64,000 nucleotides of DNA from Dipetalonema caudispina (lineage: Eukaryota; Nematoda; Chromadorea; Rhabditida; Onchocercidae), in contig JABVXV010000248.1 in NCBI GenBank assembly GCA_013365325.1, forward strand, positions 30,938-94,937, written 5' to 3'. Numbering within the stretch: the first letter of the stretch is position 1; every line of letters starts with the position of its first letter. This document shows positions 42,434 to 54,998 of this stretch, piece after piece. The notes beneath the pieces are model-generated. The model was not told the origin of the DNA. It saw only the letters and a program-made list of their open reading frames with translations, and did no database searches. Made by a program: the position numbers and the translations under genes.

Positions 42434-43709
42434 AATATTTTATTACTTTTATCACTGAGAGCGTGTCATCTTACTGGAGAAGGTCCCAGTAGAATTTTTG
42501 TTGCGTTGGTTGCTCATAGAGCTGCCGTTACCGTATATATAGTATATATGAACCTCACAGATAATGCTGGATGTTTGTCTTGATCAGTTTTGAGATGTCT
42601 TGGCAGCTTTGAGTTGCTGATAGTAAAACATATGAATTACCCTCTTTCTTTTTTCGTTTATGAATAGCTATATTTTGCAGTATGGTCTTTTTTATTTATA
42701 CTGAAATCCTCAACAGCTTCGTCATGGTATCCTGGATATCGAATGAATTGTACATTTCATTTTTCCTTCACATTGAAGTTCGTGTAATTCTTTTTGGTTC
42801 CGGTCATCGTTGTAGTCAGTGTAAAGTAGCTAATTTGAAATTTTGAAAGGATGAAGCTGGATAGCTGAGGATTTATGTCAAATATTTGTGTTGAAAAAAA
42901 AAGAAGTGAAAAAATATTCCAGTGAATCTAACAAATCCAGTAATATTCAATTAAAGTTTTGATAAAATTGAGAGTATTGTTTTTCTTTCTGCTTTATTTG
43001 ATGCTAACATTTGCTGTGGTCGTTTTGATGCAATAAATTTTATTCATTATATGAAACTACTGGTGCTGATTGCCCTGATAATTGTTTCCTGCATTTTTTC
43101 TATTTCTTTTTAATCCATCAATGTTTAGAATTTTTGCTTACTGTTTGGTAGTTAATTTAGGAAACCACATCTGTCTTGTTTATCTTACTTTCCCAAATGG
43201 TGCAGAGCTGAATTTTTTCAATAGGAAGATTAGCATATTTATAAACACGTTTCGAAACTTTTCTTCAGCTTATGTCGAAGTCCTAATAAATCAGTGAGTT
43301 TCATGGTATTCGACTCAAATCTTTCCTTACGGTAGCATTAAATTGTAACGAACAATGTTTGTCGAAGCGTCTCATAATTTTACACTTAAGGAAAAGTTGA
43401 TCAGATGTTGTCGGCTACAGTTCAGGGATTCATATGATTGCGTAAAGCTAACGACTGCATAAAATAGACTAGATTATAAATAATAGCGCCATTAGTTACC
43501 TCCCAAAAAGTGGAAATAAGCAATGTCCGACGTGCAGTGAGTTACCAAGTTACGGTTCAATTGGTTGATCCGAAATTTTGTGAAATGTTTTCGTTTTAGG
43601 GACCTACTTTTAGAAATTTTTTTTTTATTAAGAGAAGGAAATATTTCTAACGATTACTCGTGTGATTGGATGATTATTATTTCTTTAAGAACTTGAATGC
43701 AGTTTGGAA
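42434..43709. other. Spacer between KIN17 and the PIN4 homologue
   Basis: About 1.3 kb without coding signal. It contains the KIN17 3' untranslated region and the promoter or trans-splice region of the next gene. TGAATGCAG ending at 43702, 7 bp before the downstream ATG, is a candidate spliced-leader acceptor. The spacing is longer than the usual 100-400 bp of nematode operons. Confidence 0.5.
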
Positions 43710-44405
43710 ATGCCGTTGAGAAAAGGTGGTAGTAAGGACGCTACTGGAAGTGTCACTTCGAAAGGGAGTAGTGCGGGGAAGAAGGAATCTAAAGGTGGTT
43801 CTGCTATCAAAGTCAGACATATTTTATGCGAAAAACAGGTAGGTTTTTCCCTTCTTAGAATCATTGATTTTGCTATTTTTTCTAAAAAACCATGATACTA
43901 CTGTTTTTTCATGGGTGTTGTGATGCTTCTGTTTTTTCTACTGATTGTATTTGTTGTATTTAAACATTTAGTATAACATAAGAAAACATTACTGCAGGGA
44001 AAAGCAATGGAAGCCATCGAAAAATTGAAATCTGGTTCGAAATTCAATGAAGTAGCTGCAAATTACAGTGAAGATAAGGCTAAATCGGGGGTAACACGTT
44101 TACTGTTGCCTATGTTAGCTTCGGAGTCTGAAAACAGGGAATTCACGCTAATTATTTTTTCCGTTGGAATGCTCGCAACGTTTATTGCTTTATAATTACT
44201 TTATAGTATCAATACTTTTTGATATCAATGGTTTGTACTAATTCAGGGTGATCTTGGTTGGCTAACTCGTGGATCAATGGTGAGTGCATTCCAGGATGCC
44301 GCATTTGCTCTTCCAAGCAGTAGTATTGATAGGCCTGTGTTTACTGATCCACCAGTGAGAACGCAGTTTGGTTATCATATCATCATGGTTGAAGCTAAGA
44401 AGTGA
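43710..44405 (+). CDS. pinn-4: Parvulin-type peptidyl-prolyl isomerase (PIN4/Par14 homologue)
   Basis: Small cis-trans prolyl isomerase of the parvulin family; vertebrate Par14 acts in pre-ribosome and chromatin contexts. Exons 43710-43838, 43998-44090, 44247-44405, all in phase 0; 126 residues, matching the family (about 131). The first 35 residues are a basic Gly/Ser/Lys-rich tail ([17 protein letters not shown]) as in Par14, which binds nucleic acid. The isomerase domain follows: [19 protein letters not shown] with the first catalytic-loop histidine, [39 protein letters not shown] and [14 protein letters not shown] at the end. No WW domain, so it is not the Pin1 type. The start ATG was chosen because KGG-rich sequence follows directly and a candidate acceptor lies just upstream. 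Secure identification. Confidence 0.93.
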
Positions 44406-46737
44406 TTAGATTTTCTGGTTTTTTTTATTGCTTTCATATGTTATGATTTTTTGTTAAAAGTACGAAATTTTTCTGAGAAATCACGTTATATACATGCTGA
44501 AACTGTGAGAAATGGCTCATATTCAGTTCTCAGATACTTTAAATTTGAACTTTGAAGAAAGAAGAGGTATGATTGCTGGAAGCTTATTATTCATCGATCT
44601 GTCGTAACTAGCTTGTGATTTTTGAAGTCTTCGAATCAATAACTCTTCATAAATCCAGAAATAAGCACATTTCAATGGCTACAGAAATAACCTCGAGACG
44701 ACTTTTTTGGCGGTTTTTCATGCTTCCGACCACCATATTAGTTTAGGACGCGTAAAAAGTCTTACATATATTATATATATGTATATGTTTACGTCAATAC
44801 ATATGTTTACGTTAATATACCATATGAAAACTTTTTACATTCTCATTTTTATCAAATATTCGAAAAGCATTTAGCCATAAGAAAAAAAATTCCGACGGGG
44901 AAGAAATTCAAGATACGGAAAGACCAAAGCGAAAACTATTATAGCTTTTTTTTTATCAAATATTTTTGAAAGGACTAAACATACGATCTGTAACTTGTTC
45001 ACGTTGCTTGATGGAAATCAACCAGTATATTGATATATTATCTCAACATTAAACTGGAGGCGTAGATATTGGTAAACTGATTCATCCTTTATAGCTACCG
45101 ACCTTCCAACTTAAAAATGGCTTTTCGTCCTCCACCCCTTTTCACTAATGGATCCGTTCTATCCGTTATACATAAATTCCTGGGTTTCCATTTGCCCTTT
45201 CGACAACAAGTTTGTTGTTTTTTTCTGAAGTACCATTAGGAAAGTTCGGAATAATACGTAAATCGAATATGATGCCATTATCATCAGACAATCAACACCG
45301 ATAGTATACTATTGTAACAAGTTTTTGACTTAAAATTTATAAGTTGGGAAGATTTTTCCGATTGGTCAATTAAACATTTGCCAACAACAGATGAAATTTG
45401 TTTCAAATATAGTTAGGAAAATAATGGAGGGATTTTCTCTGTTCTGAAGCTTTATCAAAATCGCAATTGGAGAGATCTAAAAAATTGATGCGATCCTGGT
45501 AATTGCACAAACGCCTTGTAGGAGTTTGTTTCTTCATTTCAAGCGTGTGATTTACACTTTTGCTGCATCCAGTTGGCTTCATAAGTATTCTGCAACCTCA
45601 TCGAAATAAGATAAATTGGTGGACTGCGTGGTACTCTCTCAAAATAACTATTTTTATCTCATACAATTGTTTCATATGTTCATTCATTTATTGAGTAAAT
45701 AGGGTAAAAAGAATTGTTTGCCGAGACAAGTTTTAAAGATTTACCAAACAAGAGGCTAATAAGTTCAAGAGGTACCTATACTTCATTTAATTTTCCTCTC
45801 CTTACTCTTCTCGCACTAATTATTTCGATTATCTTGTAGTAAACGAAATCTTTTCAAGAACTGTATAGCCAAACATAATAAAAGCATTCTTTTTAATCGT
45901 TAGCCCCCAATTTTGATCGCTGTATTATTCGTTGGCTAAGCTGAATATCTGTGGATACGCTATTTATTTACTGGGCAGATATGAGACAGTTTCAACCAAC
46001 CACTGTAAGTCTGTTCATCCTTTAATTTTTAAATTATGGCTATGGAAATTGTGAAGAATAAAAAAATATTCAGCTACTCGCATGATAGAAATTACGACCT
46101 CATCCAATTTTACTTTGCAATTTAGAACAGTTTCCCGATGTAAGAAATGTAATTGATTTACATAAAAACGTGTTACATAAAAAATTTTACTTTATCCTCA
46201 TAAAATGTTCTTCATTTTAATTTCTTTATAAACATATTTTTAAGATTAAATATTGAAAAAGCTAACATCAGCTGACTGTTTACGGTCCGATGTCATATGT
46301 TTACAAACGTCAGAGGGTAATTTGAACAGAAAGATTTTATTTCAAATTCATTGTAAGAGTTATATTGATAAGGGTTAGATGACAAAGTCAATATTTGATG
46401 AATTCGTCTTCCAGAGGACTATTTGATCTACTCATAAGGACCATTGACTCCATCATTTTGATGATACTTCTTCATCTTTATTTCCTTCCAATTACATCAA
46501 TTAGAGAGAAAGTTTAATCACCTGATGTGAGTTATCCGTTGATTTCTTTTTCCAACTTACTTTCCTAATGATATTTTTAATGCACTTATTGACAACAACA
46601 AATGTTCAGATTACTCCCTAACATTACTGACTAATATGTTTTTGAAAAGTTAAGGAATGAATTTTTTTGTTCACGGAATGAGTAAAATAGGAGATTGCTT
46701 TAAATTCATCGTGCTGATCAATATTTCAATTACGTAG
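44406..46737. other. Spacer between PIN4 and the IQ-motif gene
   Basis: No assembled gene. At 45981-46004 (+) an ATG follows a CTGGGCAG acceptor and eight codons (MRQFQPTT) end at a consensus GTAAGT donor in phase 0, a plausible first coding exon for the downstream IQ-motif gene. An 18-bp tandem duplication lies at 44783-44818. The rest is AT-rich. Confidence 0.4.
44783..44818. repeat. 18-bp imperfect tandem duplication
   Basis: ATATGTTTACGTCAATAC is followed directly by a copy differing at two positions. It lies in non-coding DNA. Confidence 0.75.
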
Positions 46738-48418
46738 AAAAGTGATCGTGCATGGGATGATCACGGAGAAGTCAACCAAATGTTATTTGGGTTTCTTTTT
46801 TTACGTCATCTGATTATTACTAACGTACTGTACTTGGATATTATTCTGGAATTGGTACGAGTCTTTCCTCATTGACCAATCATTTCTTACGATAATGAAT
46901 TCCCGACGAAATACATTTCCTATTTTAGTGTGTAAACTACTTATAGCCTAAATAAATAAACAGAGATGAAGGGTAAGTCAAATGTGAAACTATTAGTAGT
47001 CATGAATAATGAAGGATTGTTGGGAATGTTCCGTTCCAATAAAGTTTGCTTTAAATTTGAAGGATCGGATCTTGTAACAGTAGTATTTGATAAATTCATT
47101 GTTTGTCGTCACTTGCAATCCATCTATTTTATTGCAGTAAGACATCAGCAATTTTTGTCCCAAGGAACTCTGATTATTAACATTCTTTTCGATTGGAATG
47201 TTATTAACACATAGATGACGTGGTAGCGCGTCTGTTCCGTAAAACTTTCTTTGTCGTGATAAATTTATTACATCATCAAATTGATGATTTCTAATATATT
47301 CGCTGAAATAATTTATGCATTGTCATAATCAACTATTATTTAGACATTTCATCCCGCAATTAAAGGTACTCAAAAGCTATTTAACTTGCAAATATTCAGT
47401 TCTGTCAGGATTTCGAATTGGACCGTGTTTTGTAACCTATGAAATTTGACATTTTTCAGATTTTAGAGTCGTAAATTTAAACAGAGCTTTTCAGACTCTA
47501 GCATCGAACTCTCCGATCTTTGGAAGTTGTATAATGATTGATATGATTGTTAGGCAGCACCAAGCAGCCACTACTATACAGGTTTATCATCATTGCTCTT
47601 TGATTGATTTCTTTTAGTGCATATGACTTCATTTGACTAGACCTCGTTCAATTCAGTTTAACATGGATATGAATGAAATTCCATTTTAAGCGAGCCTATC
47701 GGATGCATTTGGCGCAAAAGGAATTGAAAAAGTTACGCTTAGAAGCGGATAAGAAAATGAAGGCAGCTTGTATGATACAGGTAACATAGCCTGAGCAAAG
47801 ATAGACTACGATGAGCAATAATAGAAGTACAATTTGGTGATATTTTTTTACAAATTTCCACTTTGTACGGGTTTACTGAAGAATCAGGGGTTAGCTACTA
47901 AAGTCCGTTCCCAAAATAATTTATGGTTAGAAGGAGGAAACTGTATTTTACGTTTCGAAAAGGTTTGAACAGTTTCTCTACAATTCCTCCGTAATTAACA
48001 TTAAATCAAATTTCCATCCTAATATTCCAGGTCCATGCCTACTACGCATCATGCTTCAATAATTATAATTAAGCCTTCTATGCTAGGTAAAGACTTTCCA
48101 GAGATACTACCGTGGTTATATTGGGCGTAAGAAGCAACAAAGATATCAACGAGCAGCAGTTATTATACAGGTGGCATCTATTCTAATAGTAAGAAAGTAA
48201 TGGAAGAGAAAAATTTTGACAACTGTCTGTGAAACCAAATTCGTCTTGAAGTTTGGACCAGAAAGATTTTCCTTTCTTTGTCTGCTAAGGGAAATCATGA
48301 GCATTTCAAATTCCTTCCTTACATTTGATTCCAGAGTCGAGTTCGTGGTTATCTGGCACGAATGCACTACCAGGACATGCGTCAAAAATTCATACAAAAT
48401 AATGTTTTCTGTATATAA
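46738..48418 (+). CDS. IQ-motif (calmodulin-binding) protein; 5' exons tentative
   Basis: Strongest exons, all phase 0 with good splice sites: 47495-47581 (ends IVRQHQAATTIQ), 47691-47780 (RAYRMHLAQKELKKL to KAACMIQ), 48102-48170 (RYYRGYIGRKKQQRYQRAA to VIIQ), 48335-48418 (SRVRGYLARMHYQDMRQ, then stop). Each exon ends at the IQ pair of one IQ motif and the next begins with its basic half, so the gene is built from one motif per exon. IQ motifs bind calmodulin or myosin-type light chains. Likely upstream exons: 46738-46790 (KSDRAWDDHGEVNQMLFG), 47215-47238 (DVVARLF) and 47400-47425 or 47400-47432, with a possible start at 45981. Phases from 47215 onward can be made to agree; the join from 46790 to 47215 does not (phase 2 to phase 1), so an exon is missing. 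The final exon may splice on at a weak GTTTTC. The tandem IQ pattern occurs in myosins, ASPM and IQ-scaffold proteins; no motor or other domain is seen. Confidence 0.7.
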
Positions 48419-49750
48419 ATTAAAATCTTTTTTTTTCACATCTGAAGGAAGAATGTTCGTCTTCCCTGTCCCGATCCAAGTGAACAAATGTTAATCATTG
48501 GATTTTGTATAAATCAAAAATACATTTCTAGAAAAGGGAAATGCAATACCGAACCCTGCAACGCCCTAATTTAAACCTCAACACCTAATGAAACGATAAA
48601 TATCCGAGCTAATTCACTACCCAAATCAGTTGCGCATCCAATCACTTTTTATCATTCCCTCCCAATACCAGAATCCTTGATGGCCTCTACTACTCATCCA
48701 ATCGCAACCTTCTCGACAATTAAAATGATTGCTTCTCCTTGTTATTTAATAAAATGTATTTATGACATAATAATTGAAGAAAAAAATGAAAGGGAAAAAG
48801 ATCTAAATACTATATAAAGCTTTAATTGCAATGGTAACAATTACTTTATACAAGAAAGAATAAATGCAAAAAAATCTGGAACAAATTATGTGATAGACTA
48901 CAATCGGTGATGAATGTAAGAAGAAAGAAATGTGCAATTTCATCTTATATTGATCTTTAATAAGCTTTTTCTTAGTGTTCATCCTCTGATTTTGAGCCTT
49001 AGTTTTCTGTACTTAACCGACATAATGGTTAACAAACAATGAATTTGTAAAAAAGATCATAAAATTTGCATAAGTTTTTTGGATATGGATAAAATTAAGA
49101 AATCAAATAGAAAGCATGGACAACTATTGTCACTACTTATCTCTGCTTACCATACTATTCAGCTATTACTCATCCCTCTTTAGGTTTCGAAGATCTTGAC
49201 TGAAATTAATGTTGGATGAAATATGCGCACATCATCACGCGATAAATTTATGACGCAGAAAATGTAAGGGATTTTATTGAAATCGGAGCTAAAAAACTCA
49301 CTATCATAGTCTTAAAGTGAAACGGTTATGAAGGAAAACGTAATACAATGATAATTTTTGGAAAATAAATGACTAAATGACTGGGTTCATTTTTCAGTAT
49401 TTGAACCGCGCAGATTTAAAACATGCAAAATAATATAATTAACACGGAAAAATCAAGATTTTATTCCATTCGCGGATGCATATCAATAAAGGGACGTAAT
49501 GACGCTAATAATTTTAGAGATGAAACGAATGAAAGAAAGAGGAAAAAAAAAAACCTATTGTTATGCGTTGGTAGTGAACATGTAACCAGGACTTTCAACG
49601 ACACAACATATATTGCTTAATAAACTGCATTGCAGAATATAACGTTCTCCATCTCACAAGAACTTTCAAATATTAACAAACAGAATTTCAAATAATTTGC
49701 CGATAAATTATAACGAGCAGCGCTTTTTAACTAAGAAATTTACCATAAAT
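48419..49750. other. Convergent intergenic region
   Basis: 3' flanks of the IQ-motif gene (+) and the GPR107-like gene (-). A 65-codon ORF at 49423-49620 is AT-driven with no splice or family support. Nothing else recognised. Confidence 0.5.
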
Positions 49751-52700
49751 TCAAAGTATTGATGATTTCGTCGGCAATTTCGTTCCTCGTTCATGGAAGA
49801 TATCTTCCGGAGCGCTATCTTCCGAATCAGCATCATTTTCACTCACAGTACCCGGTATGTCATCTAGAGTTTCATCACGTACAGAGACTCGTTTCAGGCG
49901 TGAAATATTCTCGAAAATACCATTTTTTGTTAATCTGCAATTGAATAACAGTACCCAAAATTAATACTATTATAACTGTTATTTATTACAAACCTATTCA
50001 TTATTGAAGAATGAAAAGGATCCAGAATACTAGCTCTTTCTTTTTTTTTATCATTTTAAACATTGGACAGTGAATTCACACATAAGATAGTTTAAAATAA
50101 ATAACGCTATTTGGTAAATAAACAGTTCAGTGAATAAATAATTTTTTGGAGAGGAATGTGAAACTGAAATATGATAATATTTCATTCTTACTTTTGTATT
50201 TTCCTTATCTTTAGCAGCATTATGCTGCACAATTTTAAATGAAGTGGAACATGTATAAGTTAAACCAAAATTTCGGAAAAAATATAATATGATCGACATA
50301 CGCTTCGCAGTCATCATCGTCTTGAATCAGTTTTAGATACGGATTCCTTTCCTGTGGCCTAAACTGATAGCCAGCAGTTAAGAAAAATAAAAGTGTTGAG
50401 AATTCGACCACGAAATCAGTTACCCAATCATAATTAAACGGTACTACTGCCTGAAACTTTTTTTTGCTCTAATAATAATTCCATCAAGCATCAAATTCCG
50501 GCTTTTTTTTTTCTTCTTTTAAAAGAAAATAGTGCAACATCCTTCGCAATAATTCAAAAAAAAAAAAAAAAAAAAATGGATTTAATTCAGGATGTGTACG
50601 GCAATGCGATACTGTTTCAAATAAGCCAGAACGCATTACTATATAAAATAACAAGAAAATGTTATTCAATAGCTATTCTATAAGTTTTCCAAAATTTTAT
50701 CAAAAAATCATTTCATCATATATGAAACAAAAAAAGGTCCCGATAGTTCCGAAAACTTTATGTAGCTATTGAATAATGCAGATGGAAAAATATTAAAAAA
50801 TTAGGAAAGATTATTTCTGATGAAGAGATGAGTAGGAATATAAAATGCTAACCTCAATGACAAACCTAATAACACGAGTCAAGTAGACATAACCAATTAT
50901 GACTAGATAGAAATGTCGGAATAATTTCAGTTTCTCTAAATTGAAAGCTGCTTTTCCATCGCTTCGAGCACCTTCTTGTAGATGACGCATCGACCTGTAA
51001 AACACACATATTAATCTGAACAGTTCAGAGAAACAAATATATTTGTGTTACGAGCTGCAAGTTCATTTTAATTCATTACCGTCCAGCTAACTCTGATTGA
51101 CTTATTTCTATCAAAACTGACTAAAATCGATCCCGTTCTATTCATTTCAGTTCTTCCAACATAGCTCAGTTAGATTTTCCGAATCGTATTTGATCACTAC
51201 GCATGGTAATAAATGAATTTATAATATTCCCTCTTAGTGAATATACAAAACAAAAAGTAACAATGGATGATCCATACCATATGACTGGAAGAATTATTGC
51301 CAAACAACAGACAATATCGAAAAATATAAATACTTGTAGCCAGAACTGATAGCCTTGCTCCCCGAATTCACTTTCTTCAATGATAATCATTGCAACATTG
51401 TCGATCACCTACAAAAATGAATTCATATGCTCCCTGGGAATGATTTCATTAAAGTTTAAATTATTCTTTCAAAGAGACTACGAGATCAGTACTAGAAGGA
51501 CCTTATCTTTCTAAAATGACGCATCAAAGACCTATTAAGCTCCGTTATTCAACCCACTCACAAATCAGCAGGTTGTATGCTTTCACCCGGATCGTATTAG
51601 CTGGCTGGCATGCAGCAGTACCTCCACGATTCATATGAAAATCTCTCGGAAATATGTGTCGTCAAGTTTCGAATTGGAAATGAAATTAATTTTAAATCAC
51701 CCCTTTGCAATTTCCATTTATCCCAATTTCACTTTATGACGAACTTACAGTAAAATGTTAATTCTACAACGTCATGAAACCATAACACCTATACTTAGAA
51801 CTCTTATCAATTTCTGGTATTTTAAATTACAAAGCACTGTTAACGACTAAAAAACCAGTACAATACGCTACCAAGCAAATTAACCTGAAGAGGTAGAACA
51901 ATTATAAACAATTTTCTATCACGATCAGTCAAAAACTTCTTGAAAAACGTATATCCTGTACCAATCAGAATGATTGTTCCAAATAAGAGCGCACCTTTTA
52001 ATCTGTAAAAAAAAGACAAAATGATCGAGCAACCGTTTCCGTCAGTTTGAAAGTATCGATAAGATAACTAATAAATACTTCATTAAACTCAACAATGTTG
52101 CAAAACGTTTCAAGTAAGCTAAAGTATTTGAACATAAAGTGGAAAAGATACAGATGCGTGATATAATAAATGACAGCCCAAATTTCGCGTTGATGTCCAT
52201 ATACTGAGACGAAATAATAGTTGGTACCATGGAAAAATAAAGACAACGATTTTAAGATGACCAATCCTGTCATTAGATGATGTATTTTATAAATCGTACC
52301 CGAACTAAAATGATGAAGGAAACAGTTAGAATCGTACTGTTCTATATTCAAATCAATTTATAATCGAAGTAATTGAAACATGCATCACCTTGAATGGCAG
52401 ATATTTCGCATCCATACGCAAGCGGCAATTGCAAACATTGATGCCATATATAAGTATAACTTCGGTTTTGCTATATCGCCAGCAGGAAGATATGAACCTG
52501 GATTACGCTCGACAATGTCAACCTTCAATTTTTTAGGTGCGCCACAGTGATAGTTTCAGTAAAAAGTAAACTGTGTGAAATAACACTACAAAGAGTAAGA
52601 TAGCAGAACATGATGGAAGAATGAGTGTTTTGTTGTTGACTGACGCGTGGCACTGACTGATCAAATAACCTTAGTGACATCATTCCAAACCAAATTAGAT

Positions 52701-54981
52701 TGTTTTCGAACAAAATTTACGTTTGAAAAAAATTTTAAGTTCCTTCTATCATTATCACTGGATTCAGTATTGATGGAACATTGGAGGAAAAAAGTAACAA
52801 ACGGTGAAGTGTACGGCAACTTGGTTACTGTAACCATGCGCTCGATAATTAAAACAGTTGTGATAAATGAAACTATAACTGCCTTGTTGCCCTTCCTCGA
52901 ACCGTATGGCAACCTTAAATTCTTTTCTCACATTTCAAATCGTTAAAATTGACACAAGTTAATACATTCCAGTATTCTCTTTCCAAATCAACAAACATTA
53001 GGAAATTGCCCACTAGAAAACTTTCAATCATCACCAAAATACCTACCGAAGTAGAATACTGATCTCCAGAAAGGTTTAAAGGGAGATAATCTTTATATGG
53101 TATTCTTGTTGTAGTCGTTGGAAATAATATGCTGTGTAATTTGTCGAAAAAACCTGATCCATTTGGTGAGTCCTACAGAAATCATTTCTAATGAATGAAA
53201 ATGAAAAACCAAAGAAGAACATTTTTCAAATATTGTAATTTACAATAAATGCGTTCTTTGCTTCTAGCATTCCTTGAAATCCAGGATGAAAGCAGAAACG
53301 AACTTTGACAGATGGTTCGGCGTTATCCCTGGGTGGTGCCTCTAATGATGTTGGCTCTGTTTTATCTGGACAACTGCAATGCTGCATTTGGAAAATATTT
53401 AAATTTGAACGTGACCAACGGCTTTTTAACAACCATTCAATTAGCGGGAACACAAGGATTTAACTCTTATCCTCCTTTCCGATACTTGTGTCAATATCAG
53501 AAGGATGAACTCTATTCAATATCAAGTAAATTATAAATATACAGCATTATTTTCCATTTAGCAATAATCCTCTTGACATGAAAAATTGCTAAGTGCTACG
53601 ATCAAAACTTTGAGATAAAGAAATTGGTAATCCATTGATAATCCATTCAATAACCAATACCAGAAATAGTAGTACAAAAAAACTCAGTAACCTTTCTAAA
53701 TTTTGACATAGTTGTAAATCGTAGATTGAGCCGGTACGTATAACTTTCAAACTGTTCTCGGTGAAGTTGAAGACAAAAAAAAGCGCATCAAAACCTAGAA
53801 TGACACTGTACTAAAATTTTTTTAAGGAAAAAAAGTTTGTGCCTCTGTAGTGCATGAAAATAAACAAAGCTAAAAGAAATTCAGCAAAACTGTCACCTTG
53901 ATCAAATTGTGATAATTGACACACATGTGGTTTTGACCTAATGCCACCGAGTATGTCCCCACCTCGTGAAAATGTAAAACCAATGACACCCTGCAGTAAA
54001 TGCAAAGTTCAAAATCGTTACACATTAAACAGTTTAACTGATGAACAAATTGTTAGATATAGCTATATACACCTAAAAGATAACTTAATCTATTTTATCT
54101 TCTCTATAATCTTTTGTTTTTTCTCGCCCAGTTTCTCCTTTATTTTCGCGTGAAATCCCCTTTGATGTAAACATGTAATAACCAGTTAAAATAAGTTAAA
54201 ACTAAGGATAAGAATAAAACGAACGAATCGATCAGTGTTACGCTGTTCTCGTGTCACATCAGGTGACACCAATTCAGCCGGAACCGTGAAATTGTATAAC
54301 TTTAAGATGAATGTACCACCTTTATTGTATCCAAATGTTGTCAGTAGGATATTCCTGCGTGCATCATTCTGTAATAAAATTAGAAATAAGAATAGTTCTT
54401 TTTAGCTATATTAAATTTATGGAATTTGAAGTTTCTGTAAGAAAATGATAATAAAGTTACCATCTACTGTATTGTTTTCTCTACTGTTTATTTACCAAAT
54501 TGATCACTTGTGAGAAAACACCCTGTACCGATCAAATACCAAAGAAAAGCTTCTTTTACAAATGCAAGGAATAATTTCATTGAAACATACATTAATATAT
54601 GGGTGATAAAAAGCATTTACTCGACAGTAATTAACGTTCTTTTTATCCATTATTTTGTTGACAAAGAATCTTGAATCAAATATCTACTTTCTAACTGACT
54701 CGTAACTTATCAGTTATTGCGAACTTTAGACAGAAGCTTAATGTTAAATACCTAACTTATACCGATTAACGTTTTGTTATATGAGTTAGCAAATGAAGAA
54801 AAGAACTTAGTATTACATTACAACATTTGATAGAGTGTGTCAAATGATATGAGTCAGATCACCTGACATCTTTTTATCGTAAAAGCAAACGTACTCTTAA
54901 AGCAAGATGATGAATTTTACATCGAACAACTACCACAGCTATAATTAATTCAATGAGGGCAACGATCGCCAATCTTCTCAT
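49751..54981 (-). CDS. GPR107/GPR108-type seven-transmembrane protein (lung seven-TM family)
   Basis: Golgi/endosome-associated seven-helix protein with a lumenal N-terminal domain. Exons in coding order: 54981-54895, 54368-54225, 53990-53897, 53794-53692, (53511-53465 tentative), 53381-53244, 53172-53047, 52913-52803, 52522-52389, 52304-52152, 52002-51885, 51408-51278, 50994-50853, 50450-50302, 49934-49751. A signal peptide ([19 protein letters not shown]) is followed by KIHHLALR and [11 protein letters not shown], then [10 protein letters not shown] and the SYSFIYHNC lumenal motif. The membrane region has [97 protein letters not shown] and [17 protein letters not shown], all family signatures. 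The tail is acidic. The junction after 53692 (phase 2) to 53381 (phase 0) is unresolved: the 47-bp tentative exon fits one side only. The rest of the chain agrees in phase. Confidence 0.9.
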
Positions 54982-54996
54982 ACCTATTCCACAACT

Positions 54997-54998
54997 CT
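54997..54998 (-). promoter_or_regulatory. Probable spliced-leader acceptor of the GPR107-like gene
   Basis: On the minus strand GATCATTTCAG ends 15 bp before the ATG at 54981, with no upstream exon identified. This is a strong nematode acceptor consensus and close to the start, as usual for trans-spliced genes. Confidence 0.55.

Noticed and set aside
52647..52946. 99-codon plus-strand ORF
   Set aside because: Antisense to the GPR107-like exon 52803-52913, which carries the family's Tyr/His/Cys lumenal motif.
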